58,863 nt of DNA from Bacillus cytotoxicus. GTDB lineage: Bacteria; Bacillota; Bacilli; Bacillales; Bacillaceae_G. A program made the position numbers and the translations under genes. Shown piece after piece: positions 44,800 through 53,863 of the stretch. The notes under the pieces were generated by a model that saw only the letters and a list, made by a program, of their open reading frames with translations, had not been told where the DNA came from and did no database searches. Position 1 is the first letter of the stretch. Each line of letters starts with the position of its first letter. Location of the stretch: contig NZ_JAMBOP010000031.1 in the NCBI RefSeq assembly GCF_023715645.1, positions 1 to 58,863 of the forward strand. The letters run 5' to 3'.

Positions 44800-46218
44800 A
44801 TGGAAACAAAAAAATGGGGTTTATGGATTTTAACAGCGTTCGTTGTTGGAAATATGGTTGGTGGCGGCGTGTTTATGCTTCCAGCAAATTTAGCACAAGT
44901 ATCTGGGCCAATGGGTTCCACGCTTGCCTGGACAATTACTGGGCTTGGTGTATTTATGATTGCGCTCGTGTTTGGAAACTTGGCAATGCGAAAACCAGAT
45001 TTAAAAGCCGGTCCGCAAAGCTATGCCGAGGCAATGTTTACTTCACCAAAAGCGGGTAAAGTTTCTGGTTATAGTATGGCGTGGGGATATTGGGCGGCAA
45101 ACTGGGCGGCAACAGCTTCTGTCATTATTTCATTTGCAGGATATTTATCTACGTTTTTCCCAGTTATGCAAAGCAAACAAATTTTGTTCACGACAAATGG
45201 TTTCTCTTTAGAACTAGGAAAAGCTTTAACATTTGCTGTATGCAGTATTATGCTCTGGGGCATTCAATATATCCTTTCTCAAAACATTGATCGTGCTGGT
45301 AATATGAACTTACTTGCAACAGTTGCAAAAATTATTGGATTTACGATGTTTATTATCATTACATTATTCATTTTTAATGCAGCAAATTTCGGCGATGGGC
45401 AAACGTTTATGAATGAGGCTGGAAAAGCGATTCCACTCGGCGGACAAGTAAATGCGGCTGCTATTTCAACACTTTGGGCGTTTATTGGTATTGAATCAGC
45501 TGTTATGCTGTCAAACCGCGCAAAGTCACAGCGCGATGTAAAAAAAGCAACGATTTTCGGATTAGTAATTGCTCTTCTTATTTATGTAGCTATTACATTG
45601 TTAACAATGGGTGCTCTTCCACAAGACGTACTAAAAGGATCACAAAAACCTTTAGTTGATGCATTAAACATGGCGATCGGTAATAAAGGTGCATACATTA
45701 TGGCATTTCTAGCACTTGTCTCTCTATTCGGTTCTACAGTAGGTTGGATTGTTGTAAGTGCAGAAGTTCCATATCAAGCAGCAAAAAGCGGACTATTCCC
45801 TGCTTTCTTTGGAAAAACGAATAAAAAAGGAAGTCCAACAAATTCATTGTTATTAACAAATATCATGACACAAATATTCTTATTCTCTACCATTTCTGGG
45901 AGCGTAACAGAAGCGTATAACTTTGCAATTGTTGTTGCTACGCTTGCTTATTTAATTCCATATCTTGTTTCAACATTGTATCAATTAAAACTTATTATTA
46001 CTGGTGAAACATACGGCAACATGCAAGGCTCTCGTAAGCTTGATGGCATCATCGCGGTACTTGCTCTTATTTATTCTATTTGGGTTATTAAAACAGGAAC
46101 ATCTGATATGAAAACTTTCTTACTAGGAATCGGATTATTTGTAGTTGGACTCGTTCTTTATCCATTCATTATGAAAAACACGACTGAAACTGATACACTT
46201 GATTCAAAGGTCAGTTAA
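44800..46218 (+). CDS. APA-family amino-acid/polyamine antiporter
   Basis: This 472-residue, 12-segment transporter of the basic amino acid/polyamine antiporter family (APC superfamily) starts LTAFVVGNMVGGGVFMLPAN and has SYAEAMFTSPKAGKVSGYSM and ISTLWAFIGIESAVMLSNRAK. Relatives include ArcD-type arginine/ornithine, LysP-like and HdcP histidine/histamine exchangers. Homologues are usually called arginine/ornithine antiporters, but the histidine leader upstream suggests histidine (or a histidine product) as a ligand. Start ATG follows AAAAGGAG. The family fits a cationic amino acid. Confidence 0.88.
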   Translation: METKKWGLWILTAFVVGNMVGGGVFMLPANLAQVSGPMGSTLAWTITGLGVFMIALVFGNLAMRKPDLKAGPQSYAEAMFTSPKAGKVSGYSMAWGYWAANWAATASVIISFAGYLSTFFPVMQSKQILFTTNGFSLELGKALTFAVCSIMLWGIQYILSQNIDRAGNMNLLATVAKIIGFTMFIIITLFIFNAANFGDGQTFMNEAGKAIPLGGQVNAAAISTLWAFIGIESAVMLSNRAKSQRDVKKATIFGLVIALLIYVAITLLTMGALPQDVLKGSQKPLVDALNMAIGNKGAYIMAFLALVSLFGSTVGWIVVSAEVPYQAAKSGLFPAFFGKTNKKGSPTNSLLLTNIMTQIFLFSTISGSVTEAYNFAIVVATLAYLIPYLVSTLYQLKLIITGETYGNMQGSRKLDGIIAVLALIYSIWVIKTGTSDMKTFLLGIGLFVVGLVLYPFIMKNTTETDTLDSKVS

Positions 46219-46222
46219 ATTG

Positions 46223-46256
46223 AAAAACACTAGCTCGCTATTGAGCTAGTGTTTTT
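46223..46256 (+). terminator. Terminator of the APA transporter gene
   Basis: AAAAACACTAGCTC / GAGCTAGTGTTTTT perfect stem and T-run. Confidence 0.92.
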
Positions 46257-46374
46257 CAATTCTATTTCTGAATACAACAATTAAAAACAAATTAAAACTT
46301 CATATTTGTTTAATGAAAATAAAACATTTTATAATAAGACTATAACTAATCAGAAAAAGGTGACATTCCTATCA

Positions 46375-47901
46375 ATGAAAAATCGTGTTCTGCAATTACT
46401 ATTCGTTATTTCAATTTCAACTATTTTACTCATGCTATTAAACAGATCATCTATATCGTTATATACTTTCGCTGGAGCAGTATTCTTTATTACAGCTGCC
46501 GGTATTGCTTTCGTCATCTTTATTGAGAATCGCTCCCCGCAAAGTACGTTAGCTTGGTTTTTAGTATTAGCGATTCTTCCTATTTTTGGCGTGTTTTTGT
46601 ATGCTTTATTTGGCCGAAGTAGATGGCGCCGAAAAAAACATTTACATCGCGCTGAAGAACAAAGAAAGTTGTTCCGTGAAATTTTAGAAGGAAAACGATT
46701 GAAACAAGAAATACCATCATCTCTAACTGAACAATCTACCCATTTGACTACGATCATTCAAAAATTTGGTGGGGGCCCTATTGCTGATGAAACAGCAACA
46801 ACATTACTAACAAATGGCGATGAAACATTTACAGAAATTCTATCCTCTATTCAAGAAGCAAAGCATCATATTCATATTCAATACTACATTTATCGAGCTG
46901 ATGAAATTGGTACAAAAATTCGCGATGCCTTAATTGAAAAAGCAAAATCTGGTGTAACTGTCCGCTTTTTATTTGATGACCTCGGAAGCTCTCCATTACG
47001 AAGAAGCTTTTTGAAACCAATGAAGGAAGCAGGAATTGAGGTAGTAGAATTTGACCCGATCCTTTCCCCTTGGCTCATTGAAACTGTCAATTACCGAAAT
47101 CACCGAAAAATCGTTATTATTGACGGGAAAATTGGCTTTACAGGTGGATTGAATGTTGGGGATGAATATCTTGGCCATTCTAAGAAATATCCAATTTGGC
47201 GAGACAGTCATTTAAAGATTGAAGGAAAAGCATTGTACAAGCTACAAGCGATTTTTCTAGAAGATTGGTTATATGCACGTAGTGGATTAAATAACTATTC
47301 TTGGGAACCTTTTATGACGAATGAGTATTTCCCAAGGTGGACTACCCCAGCAGAAGGTGCTGTCCAAATTATCGCAAGTGGCCCGAGTGCAAATGACAAA
47401 ACGATTCGAAACGCTTTATTAGCAGCAATGACATCAGCGAAACGTTCCATTTGGATTGCGACGCCATATTTTATTCCTGATCAAGAAACATTAACATTAC
47501 TACGTTTAAGCGCAATCGCTGGAATCGATGTCCGTATTCTGTACCCTGGTATAAGCGATAGCGTAATAAGCGACCAGGCTTCTCAGTCTTACTTTACCCC
47601 GTTATTAGAAGCAGGTGCTTCTATTTATCGTTATAAAGATGGATTTATGCATGCGAAAATTGTATTAATTGATGATGAAATTGCAACAATTGGTACAGCA
47701 AATATGGACATTCGTAGTTTTGAATTAAATTATGAATTAATCGCTATATTATATAACTCTCCGACTGTCCATGATATTAAAAGAGATTTCGAAAAAGACT
47801 TTAAAGATTCTACAGAAATTCGCTGGGAAGTATTTCAAAATAGAAGCCTTCGAAAAAGAATGCTTGAATCACTAATGCGACTAATTTCACCGCTTTTATA
47901 A
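46375..47901 (+). CDS. cls: Cardiolipin synthase
   Basis: This 508-residue membrane-bound phospholipase-D-type enzyme joins two phosphatidylglycerol molecules to cardiolipin. Two N-terminal membrane helices (about 9-26 and 32-62) precede two PLD motifs: NHRKIVIIDGKIGFTGG and MHAKIVLIDDEIATIGTAN, each an HxK(x)4D. Start ATG at 46375 follows AAAAAGGTG; the frame is open 23 codons further without a ribosome binding site. Its stop TAA is the first base group of a family 2 repeat (TTTTATAAAGTGAAACTTCC). Confidence 0.92.
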   Translation: MKNRVLQLLFVISISTILLMLLNRSSISLYTFAGAVFFITAAGIAFVIFIENRSPQSTLAWFLVLAILPIFGVFLYALFGRSRWRRKKHLHRAEEQRKLFREILEGKRLKQEIPSSLTEQSTHLTTIIQKFGGGPIADETATTLLTNGDETFTEILSSIQEAKHHIHIQYYIYRADEIGTKIRDALIEKAKSGVTVRFLFDDLGSSPLRRSFLKPMKEAGIEVVEFDPILSPWLIETVNYRNHRKIVIIDGKIGFTGGLNVGDEYLGHSKKYPIWRDSHLKIEGKALYKLQAIFLEDWLYARSGLNNYSWEPFMTNEYFPRWTTPAEGAVQIIASGPSANDKTIRNALLAAMTSAKRSIWIATPYFIPDQETLTLLRLSAIAGIDVRILYPGISDSVISDQASQSYFTPLLEAGASIYRYKDGFMHAKIVLIDDEIATIGTANMDIRSFELNYELIAILYNSPTVHDIKRDFEKDFKDSTEIRWEVFQNRSLRKRMLESLMRLISPLL

Positions 47902-48106
47902 AGTGAAACTTCCTTTTGGAACGCTCTTCTCCAAAAGGTTAGTTGAACCAATCGGGCTTTTACGGGCAGTTTTCTTCCCCGTGATTCCCCAGCCTTTACT
48001 GCCCGTTAATGCGGGATAAGGGGGCATCTTCCAGCAGTGACGCTTTTTTCACTGCTGGAAAGCTCTCACCAATCGGGCTTTTACGGGATAAGGAAACATC
48101 TTCTAA
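47902..48106 (+). repeat. Family 2 repeat, copy E
   Basis: ATAAAGTGAAACTTCCTTTT at the cls stop, a TTTTGGA...TCCAAAA hairpin, 'caatcgggcttttacgggca' twice, TACTGCCCGTTAATGCGGGATAA, and a CCAGCAGTGA...TCACTGCTGG hairpin. Probably acts as the cls terminator. The remaining 48107-48200 is leader of the MoxR gene. Confidence 0.78.
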
Positions 48107-48200
48107 ATCGGGAGATGTTTTTTCTTTGCTTCACTTATGAAAACACGTTATCATAAGAAGAATTGTTTACTTGATGAAAATAATGTTAGGTGGGAAATAC

Positions 48201-49094
48201 ATGTTAGAACAATTTCATATACATGATGGATTAAAAGAACAGCTTATAAATATTCATGAAACAAATAAACCAGCTGCTGACAATGATGCAACTTTAATTG
48301 GAACAAAAATGTATAAGGCTTCAGATAACAGCATTATTGAAGATGCCATTACTGCATTACTTCTTGGTAAAAATGTTCTATTAAAAGGCCCTACTGGAAG
48401 CGGGAAAACCGTTCTTGCTGAAACGCTATCTTACTTATTCCAAAAGCCAATGCATAGCATTAACTGCTCTGTTGATTTAGATGTAGAAGGAATTTTAGGA
48501 TACAACACATTAACAACAAAAGATGGTGCCTCTGAAGTTACTTTCGTCGATGGTCCATTGATGAAAGCGATGAAAAATGGTCACTTCCTTTACATCGATG
48601 AAATTAACATGGCTAAGCCAGAAACGCTGCCACTTCTTCACGGTGCACTTGACTACCGCAAAATGATTACAAACCCATTCACACAAGAAGTTGTGTATGG
48701 CAATGATGAATATCGTGTAATTGCGGCGATTAACGAAGGATATGTTGGAACGAGCGAACTAAATGAAGCGTTAAAAAATCGTTTCGTTATTATTGAAGTT
48801 CCTTATATTCAAGGTGAAACATTAAAAGAACTTTTATTAGCTGAATCAAAATTAAAAAATGCAGCAACAATTGAAAAGTTTGTCGCATTTGCAAGTGACT
48901 TAATGCCCCTTGCTCGCGACGGTCGTGTAAGTGAAGAAGCGGCAAGTATTCGCGGTATTATCGATGCATGTGATTTAAGTGTCTATATTCCAGTGATGCG
49001 TGCAATTGAACGAAGCATTATTGCAAAATTAAGCGATGAGACAGAACAAATGACGGTACGTGAATTAGCAGAAAGCTATTTCTTTGAGGGATAA
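48201..49094 (+). CDS. MoxR-type AAA+ ATPase (YojN/NorQ-like)
   Basis: This 297-residue ATPase of the MoxR/NorQ/CbbQ class has Walker A LKGPTGSGKTVLAETL, Walker B HFLYIDEINMAKPETLPLL, sensor 1 RVIAAINEGY and an arginine-finger region (LNEALKNRF). Such ATPases work with VWA partners as chaperones that insert metals or remodel complexes. The VWA partner follows after 3 nt. I chose ATG 48201, with TTAGGTGGG at good spacing. The pair resembles B. subtilis yojN-yojO. Confidence 0.88.
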   Translation: MLEQFHIHDGLKEQLINIHETNKPAADNDATLIGTKMYKASDNSIIEDAITALLLGKNVLLKGPTGSGKTVLAETLSYLFQKPMHSINCSVDLDVEGILGYNTLTTKDGASEVTFVDGPLMKAMKNGHFLYIDEINMAKPETLPLLHGALDYRKMITNPFTQEVVYGNDEYRVIAAINEGYVGTSELNEALKNRFVIIEVPYIQGETLKELLLAESKLKNAATIEKFVAFASDLMPLARDGRVSEEAASIRGIIDACDLSVYIPVMRAIERSIIAKLSDETEQMTVRELAESYFFEG

Positions 49095-49097
49095 TTC

Positions 49098-50981
49098 ATG
49101 AGACAAATTTTTAGTGACAAAAAAATCGATGCGTCTCTGTTTCTGCAAATGGAAAATTTAATGTACGCCCTTCTAAAAGAAGAAAATGCATATTTAGAAT
49201 ATGGATATAAAGCATATTATGACGAAATCGAAAATAAAATTGTCATCAGTCATTTTTGGGATGATCGCAGCGAAACGGATAAAGTAATCGGCTTAAAAAG
49301 TGAAGTATATTTAAAAGCGCTTGGCAACAAGCATCATTCCGATATGAAACTTATTCGTAAGTATGCAAAAGAATTGCAGCAATCACCGCTTAAAAATTTC
49401 TTAACACAGCTATTCGTTCTATTAGAAGATTTACGAATAGAAGAAATTGTGAAACGAGAACGTCCTGGTACAAAGTCAATTTTTGCACGCCGAAAAGAAA
49501 TGTACCGCAATTATTTCAGTTCACAATACGAGATTAACCGTATCCGTAATTATCATGCTGATATGCTCATTTGCTTATGTTACTTAACGCTAACGAGCGA
49601 CAAATACGAAATGTTTAATAATGACTACTTCGAACAGATTGAAGCCATTTTACACGAAACATTCCAAACAAGTGCAACGGAAGATACGATGTATGTTGTC
49701 GAAAAAATTCGCTATCGTTTAGAAGAACTTTTAGAACATGATATGATTAATAACTACTTTGGACTAGCGCCGCTCAATACGTCTATCATTTTTGACAAAA
49801 TTGAAGAACGAGTAGATGAATTAGCAAACGATGATGTTCAAATTGTTGATGATGACGATAATAAGAGTAAAATCAATGAGAGTTTTTCAACTTGGCATCG
49901 TGAAAATAAAAATAATGAAAACGAGAACTTCTTACGCTTTGAATTAGAAAGCGGCACAAAAACAAATATGATGGGTGATACCGCCCGTGAATCTGAAGAT
50001 AGTGATCAAGCGCTCGCTTCTGTGCAAGGTACTTCACAAAAAAGTACACAGTCGAATTTCGACGGTGCAGATGCTGAAGATACGAGAGCATCTCATGCTT
50101 CTAGCCAAAGTGAAGGTGTATACGGTAAATATAACGCCGGCGCTACGCACACTTTTAAAGAAGCCCGCAAGCCGCAGCCTGACGAAAAGAAAGACTATCA
50201 AGCGATAAAATCTGTCGTAAATAAAGATGTAAAAGAATTAAAGAAAATCATCGAAAAAACGATTGAAAATAAAACAAACGCAAATGCCGATAAATACTAC
50301 GGAAGACTTCGCAAAAAGTTCCTTCGTATTTATACAGAAAAACAACCGCGGATGTTTTATAAAAAAGGCCAAGAATCACAAGAGCTTGACGTCGTCTTTC
50401 ACCTATTAGTTGACTGCTCTGGTTCGATGTATAACAAAATGGAAGAAACGAAAAAAAGCGTTGTTCTGTTCCATGAAGCTTTAAAATCGTTAAAAATTCC
50501 ACACGCCATTAGCGGATTTTGGGAAGATGCTTCTAGCGCCACACCCGAAAACAAACCAAACGTCATTCATGAAGTCGTAACCTATCAAAACTCAACGCTG
50601 CCAAGCATTGGGCCAGAAGTCATGCAACTTCGCGAAGAAGAAGATAACCGCGATGGCTACATTATTCGAATCGTGTCAGAAAAATTGGCAAAACGTCCCG
50701 AAAAACATAAATTTTTGCTCGTCTTCACAGATGGCGAACCGTCTGCATTAGACTATCAACAAGATGGTATTTTAGATACGCACGAAGCTGTAAAACTAGC
50801 TCGCAAAAGCGGCATAGAAGTCATCGGAATCTTTATCGAAGAAGGCGAAGCAAAAGAAGCAACCTATCAACTGATGAAAAATATTTACAACCACCACTTC
50901 TTAGTAGCGAACCACGCGGAAGATTTACGATTGAAGATCAAACCGCTATTGAAGAAATTACTATTGAAGACGATTGAATAA
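49098..50981 (+). CDS. VWA-domain protein partner of the MoxR ATPase (YojO/NorD-like)
   Basis: This 627-residue cytosolic protein has an N-terminal helical region, a charged, disordered middle (about 235-365, rich in D/S/E/N), and a C-terminal von Willebrand A domain. The MIDAS motif is DCSGSM (within VVFHLLVDCSGSM), and LLVFTDGEPSALDYQ forms the second loop. NorD/CobT-type proteins pair with MoxR ATPases to load or activate metalloenzymes. The client here is unknown and no obvious target gene lies nearby. Tight two-gene operon, terminator at 50983. Confidence 0.88.
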   Translation: MRQIFSDKKIDASLFLQMENLMYALLKEENAYLEYGYKAYYDEIENKIVISHFWDDRSETDKVIGLKSEVYLKALGNKHHSDMKLIRKYAKELQQSPLKNFLTQLFVLLEDLRIEEIVKRERPGTKSIFARRKEMYRNYFSSQYEINRIRNYHADMLICLCYLTLTSDKYEMFNNDYFEQIEAILHETFQTSATEDTMYVVEKIRYRLEELLEHDMINNYFGLAPLNTSIIFDKIEERVDELANDDVQIVDDDDNKSKINESFSTWHRENKNNENENFLRFELESGTKTNMMGDTARESEDSDQALASVQGTSQKSTQSNFDGADAEDTRASHASSQSEGVYGKYNAGATHTFKEARKPQPDEKKDYQAIKSVVNKDVKELKKIIEKTIENKTNANADKYYGRLRKKFLRIYTEKQPRMFYKKGQESQELDVVFHLLVDCSGSMYNKMEETKKSVVLFHEALKSLKIPHAISGFWEDASSATPENKPNVIHEVVTYQNSTLPSIGPEVMQLREEEDNRDGYIIRIVSEKLAKRPEKHKFLLVFTDGEPSALDYQQDGILDTHEAVKLARKSGIEVIGIFIEEGEAKEATYQLMKNIYNHHFLVANHAEDLRLKIKPLLKKLLLKTIE

Positions 50982-50982
50982 A

Positions 50983-51013
50983 AATAGGAGCTGGGTGCAG
51001 CTCCTATTTTTTT
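50983..51013 (+). terminator. Terminator of the MoxR-VWA operon
   Basis: AATAGGAGCTG / CAGCTCCTATT stem then TTTTTT. Confidence 0.9.
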
Positions 51014-51022
51014 ACTCGTTTT

Positions 51023-51125
51023 TTGTCGAGGGGTCTTTATTTCGTGTCGAATCGCCGATATATCCGAAAAAGCGCCGATATATTCGGAAAGACACCTATA
51101 TATTCGGAAAGTCGCCGATAAAAAA
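51023..51125 (+). repeat. Family 3 repeat (CGCCGATATATC units), copy 3
   Basis: 'tctttatttcgtgtcgaatc' followed by 'gccgatatatccgaaaaagc', 'gccgatatattcggaaagac' and a third unit. Three to four near-identical units of about 20 nt. Same left block as copy 2. Confidence 0.8.
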
Positions 51126-51186
51126 TAAAAATTTTTTGGGGCATATTAAGAATCAAGTAGATGTGAAAGGATGGTTCTCTCCCAAA

Positions 51187-51384
51187 ATGGATGAACAATA
51201 CACAGATGTTACTACCGCTGAAGCTAGACATCAATATGTCATTCCTGAGGAGTTTCCGGAAGGGCCTTATGGTTCTTCCTCTAACAAAAAATTAGGAAAA
51301 TCAAATCCTCGGGATAAAGATCAAAAAACACATAAAGCATTTAGCAACGAATATGAAAAACAGTTTGAAGAAACGGAGCAATAA
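51187..51384 (+). CDS. Small hypothetical hydrophilic protein
   Basis: This 65-residue, highly charged protein (MDEQYTDVTTAEARHQYVIP, then EEFPEGPYGSSSN, ending YEKQFEETEQ) has no signal or membrane segment. I recognise it only vaguely as a small conserved Bacillus cytosolic protein and cannot name it. The start is uncertain: ATG 51187 has AAAGG 16 nt upstream, which is far, and an in-frame GTG at 51163 has no ribosome binding site. A family 3 repeat ends about 60 nt before the start, so its original promoter may have been displaced. Confidence 0.5.
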   Translation: MDEQYTDVTTAEARHQYVIPEEFPEGPYGSSSNKKLGKSNPRDKDQKTHKAFSNEYEKQFEETEQ

Positions 51385-51420
51385 TATCGGAAAACTAATA
51401 TAGATATACATGAAGTGAAA

Positions 51421-51600
51421 TCTATATAAATGCAAATGAAAAAAACAACATAGAACTATTCTTTTTAAGTGGGCGAGAGCATCTGGCCACGCCTAAAGCG
51501 GTCAAGGCCTCTTTCTGCCACATGCGCAGTGAAAACCAAGGATAGCAAGCGAGTTCAGCTTCCTTTTTTCCATCGCAGCAATCTATATGGATTTATATAG
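51421..51600 (-). repeat. Family 1 (bcr1-like) repeat, copy n, with terminal inverted repeats
   Basis: CTATATAAAT (51422-51431) and ATTTATATAG (51591-51600) form a perfect 10-bp inverted pair at the ends. Core 'gagcatctggccacgcctaa' followed by 'agcggtcaaggcc'. A clean 180-bp copy. Confidence 0.85.
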
Positions 51601-51621
51601 GCTAACTTTAAACATGCTGAC

Positions 51622-51659
51622 AAAAAAAGAACCGATTCAACACATTGAATCGGTTCTTC
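51622..51659 (-). terminator. Terminator of the kbl-tdh operon
   Basis: AAGAACCGATTCAA / TTGAATCGGTTCTT stem; T-run on the minus strand. Confidence 0.92.
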
Positions 51660-51663
51660 CCTA

Positions 51664-52629
51664 TTAGCTATTCACTAGCTCAGTTGCTAATTTTTTTTTT
51701 AATTTCTCAAGCATATCTGCTGTCATTTTGTCTAAATCATAGTCTGCTTTGAAGCCCCACTCTTCTTTTGCTGCTGTTGCATCAATTGAGTTTGGCCAGC
51801 TATCTGCGATTGTTTGACGAGCTGGATCAACTGCGTAATCCATCGTGAATGTTGGAATGTGTTTACGAATAGATGCCGCAATTTGTTCTGGCTCGAAGCT
51901 CATTGCTGTAATGTTAAATGCATTGCGATGTTTTAACTTACTTGGATCTGCTTCCATTAAAGAAATGATCGCTTGCAATGCATCTGGCATGTACATCATA
52001 TCCATGTATGTTCCTTCTGCAATGTAAGAAGTGTACGCACCTTTTTTAATTGCTTCATAGTAAATTTCAACTGCATAGTCAGTTGTTCCTCCTCCAGGAG
52101 GTGCAACGTATGAAATTAAGCCAGGGAAGCGAACGCCGCGCGTATCTACACCAAATTTATGATTGTAATAATCACATAATAGCTCTCCAGATACTTTGTT
52201 TACCCCGTACATCGTAGTTGGACGCTGAATGGTGTCTTGCGGTGTATTATCTTTTGGCGTTGTTGGGCCGAATGCACCAATTGAGCTTGGCGTAAAGAAC
52301 TTACAGTCTAACTCGCGTGCTGCTTCTAGCGCGTTTACAAGGCCACCCATATTTAAGTTCCAAGCAAATAGCGGATTTTTTTCTGCCGTTGCAGAAAGTA
52401 ACGCTGCCAAGTGAATGATTGTATCTACTTCATTACGCTTTGCAATGTCATGTAATTTTTGACCATCAGTTACATCTAAAATTTCAAATGGGCCAGACTT
52501 TACAACTTCACTATCTGTTTCACGAATATCTGTTGCAACAACATTTGCTGCACCGTATACGTCACGCAGTTTCAGTACAAGTTCAGAACCAATTTGACCT
52601 AAAGAACCGGTTACTAGAATTTTTTTCAT
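51664..52629 (-). CDS. tdh: L-threonine 3-dehydrogenase, short-chain (SDR/epimerase) type
   Basis: This 321-residue extended SDR has the NAD motif GSLGQIG (8-14) and catalytic Tyr141/Lys145 ([10 protein letters not shown]). It oxidises threonine to 2-amino-3-ketobutyrate, which Kbl (encoded just upstream) cleaves with CoA to glycine and acetyl-CoA. The short-chain type, unlike the zinc enzyme of E. coli, is the form found in the B. cereus group. Start ATG at 52629 with GAGGAGTGGGG upstream; an in-frame GTG three codons earlier is less likely. Confidence 0.9.
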   Translation of the reverse strand: MKKILVTGSLGQIGSELVLKLRDVYGAANVVATDIRETDSEVVKSGPFEILDVTDGQKLHDIAKRNEVDTIIHLAALLSATAEKNPLFAWNLNMGGLVNALEAARELDCKFFTPSSIGAFGPTTPKDNTPQDTIQRPTTMYGVNKVSGELLCDYYNHKFGVDTRGVRFPGLISYVAPPGGGTTDYAVEIYYEAIKKGAYTSYIAEGTYMDMMYMPDALQAIISLMEADPSKLKHRNAFNITAMSFEPEQIAASIRKHIPTFTMDYAVDPARQTIADSWPNSIDATAAKEEWGFKADYDLDKMTADMLEKLKKKLATELVNS

Positions 52630-52672
52630 TTTCCCCACTCCTCATTAGTAAGCTTTCTTAGATGTAAATGTG

Positions 52673-53863
52673 TTAAATAATACCCATTTCTTTTCCAACT
52701 TTTTCGTACATGCGAATTGCTTCATCAAGCATTTCTTTCGTATGTGCCGCTGTTGGCATATTACGAACACGTCCTGTTCCTTTTGCTACAGTTGGGAACA
52801 CAATTGATTTTGCGTATACGCCCTCTTCGTTTAGACGTTTACTAAATTGTTGTGTTAATACTTCATCACCAATAATACAAGGTGTAATTGGTGTTTCACT
52901 TTCGCCAATGTTAAAACCAAGCTCTTTTAAGCCTTGTTTTAAATAGCGACCATTTTCCCATAAACGATCATGCAGCTCAGTACTTTCCATTAAAATTTCA
53001 ATTGATCTCATACAAGCAGCTGCATCAGCTGGCGTTAACGCTGTTGAGAATAAGAATGGACGTGAGCGCACCTTTAACCAATCAATTAAGTTTTTCTTAC
53101 CAGCAACATATCCGCCGATAACACCAATCGCTTTCGATAATGTACCAATTTGGAAATCTACTTTATCAGATAGTCCAAAGTGTTTCACCGTACCAGCACC
53201 TTTTCCAAGTACGCCAGAACCATGTGCATCATCAACATACGTCATTAAATCTAGCTCTTCTGCAATTTCAACGATTTCTGGTAGTTTTGCTATATCGCCA
53301 TCCATTGAGAATACACCATCTGTAATAACCATTAATTTATTGTAAAGACCTGATTCTTTTGCTTCGATTGCTTTTTTACGTAAATCTTCCATATCGGAAT
53401 GTTTATAAACAATAACTTTTGCTCTTGATAAACGGCTACCATCAATAATAGATGCATGGTTTAATTCATCAGAAAGAATTGCATCATTTTTATCCATAAC
53501 AGCTGAAATCGCTGCCATATTACAGTTAAATCCAGATTGATATGCAATTGCTGCTTCTGTATGTTTGAATTTCGCAATAGTTTCTTCTAATTTGATATGC
53601 AAATCAAGTGTACCGTTAATTGTACGAACAGCCCCTGCACCAACACCATATTTATGAATTGCGCCGATAGCTGCTTCTTTTAAACGCTCGTCTGTTGCTA
53701 ACCCAAGATAATTGTTTGAAGATAGATTAATATATTTTTTTCCGCCAATTGTAATGATTGGTCCATTCGAACTTTCAAGCGGATCAATAACGTTATAAAG
53801 CCCCTTTGATTTCAAATCCTCTAGGTTTTCTACTAAAAAATTGTCAAGTGTTTTGCTAGACAT
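52673..53863 (-). CDS. kbl: Glycine C-acetyltransferase (2-amino-3-ketobutyrate CoA ligase)
   Basis: This 396-residue PLP enzyme is of the alpha-oxoamine synthase family. [16 protein letters not shown] is the N-terminal substrate region, and [16 protein letters not shown] holds the cofactor Asp/His. The Schiff-base Lys244 lies in [14 protein letters not shown]. It is operonic with tdh (43-nt gap). Together they degrade threonine to glycine plus acetyl-CoA. Start ATG follows AGGGAGG. Confidence 0.93.
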   Translation of the reverse strand: MSSKTLDNFLVENLEDLKSKGLYNVIDPLESSNGPIITIGGKKYINLSSNNYLGLATDERLKEAAIGAIHKYGVGAGAVRTINGTLDLHIKLEETIAKFKHTEAAIAYQSGFNCNMAAISAVMDKNDAILSDELNHASIIDGSRLSRAKVIVYKHSDMEDLRKKAIEAKESGLYNKLMVITDGVFSMDGDIAKLPEIVEIAEELDLMTYVDDAHGSGVLGKGAGTVKHFGLSDKVDFQIGTLSKAIGVIGGYVAGKKNLIDWLKVRSRPFLFSTALTPADAAACMRSIEILMESTELHDRLWENGRYLKQGLKELGFNIGESETPITPCIIGDEVLTQQFSKRLNEEGVYAKSIVFPTVAKGTGRVRNMPTAAHTKEMLDEAIRMYEKVGKEMGII

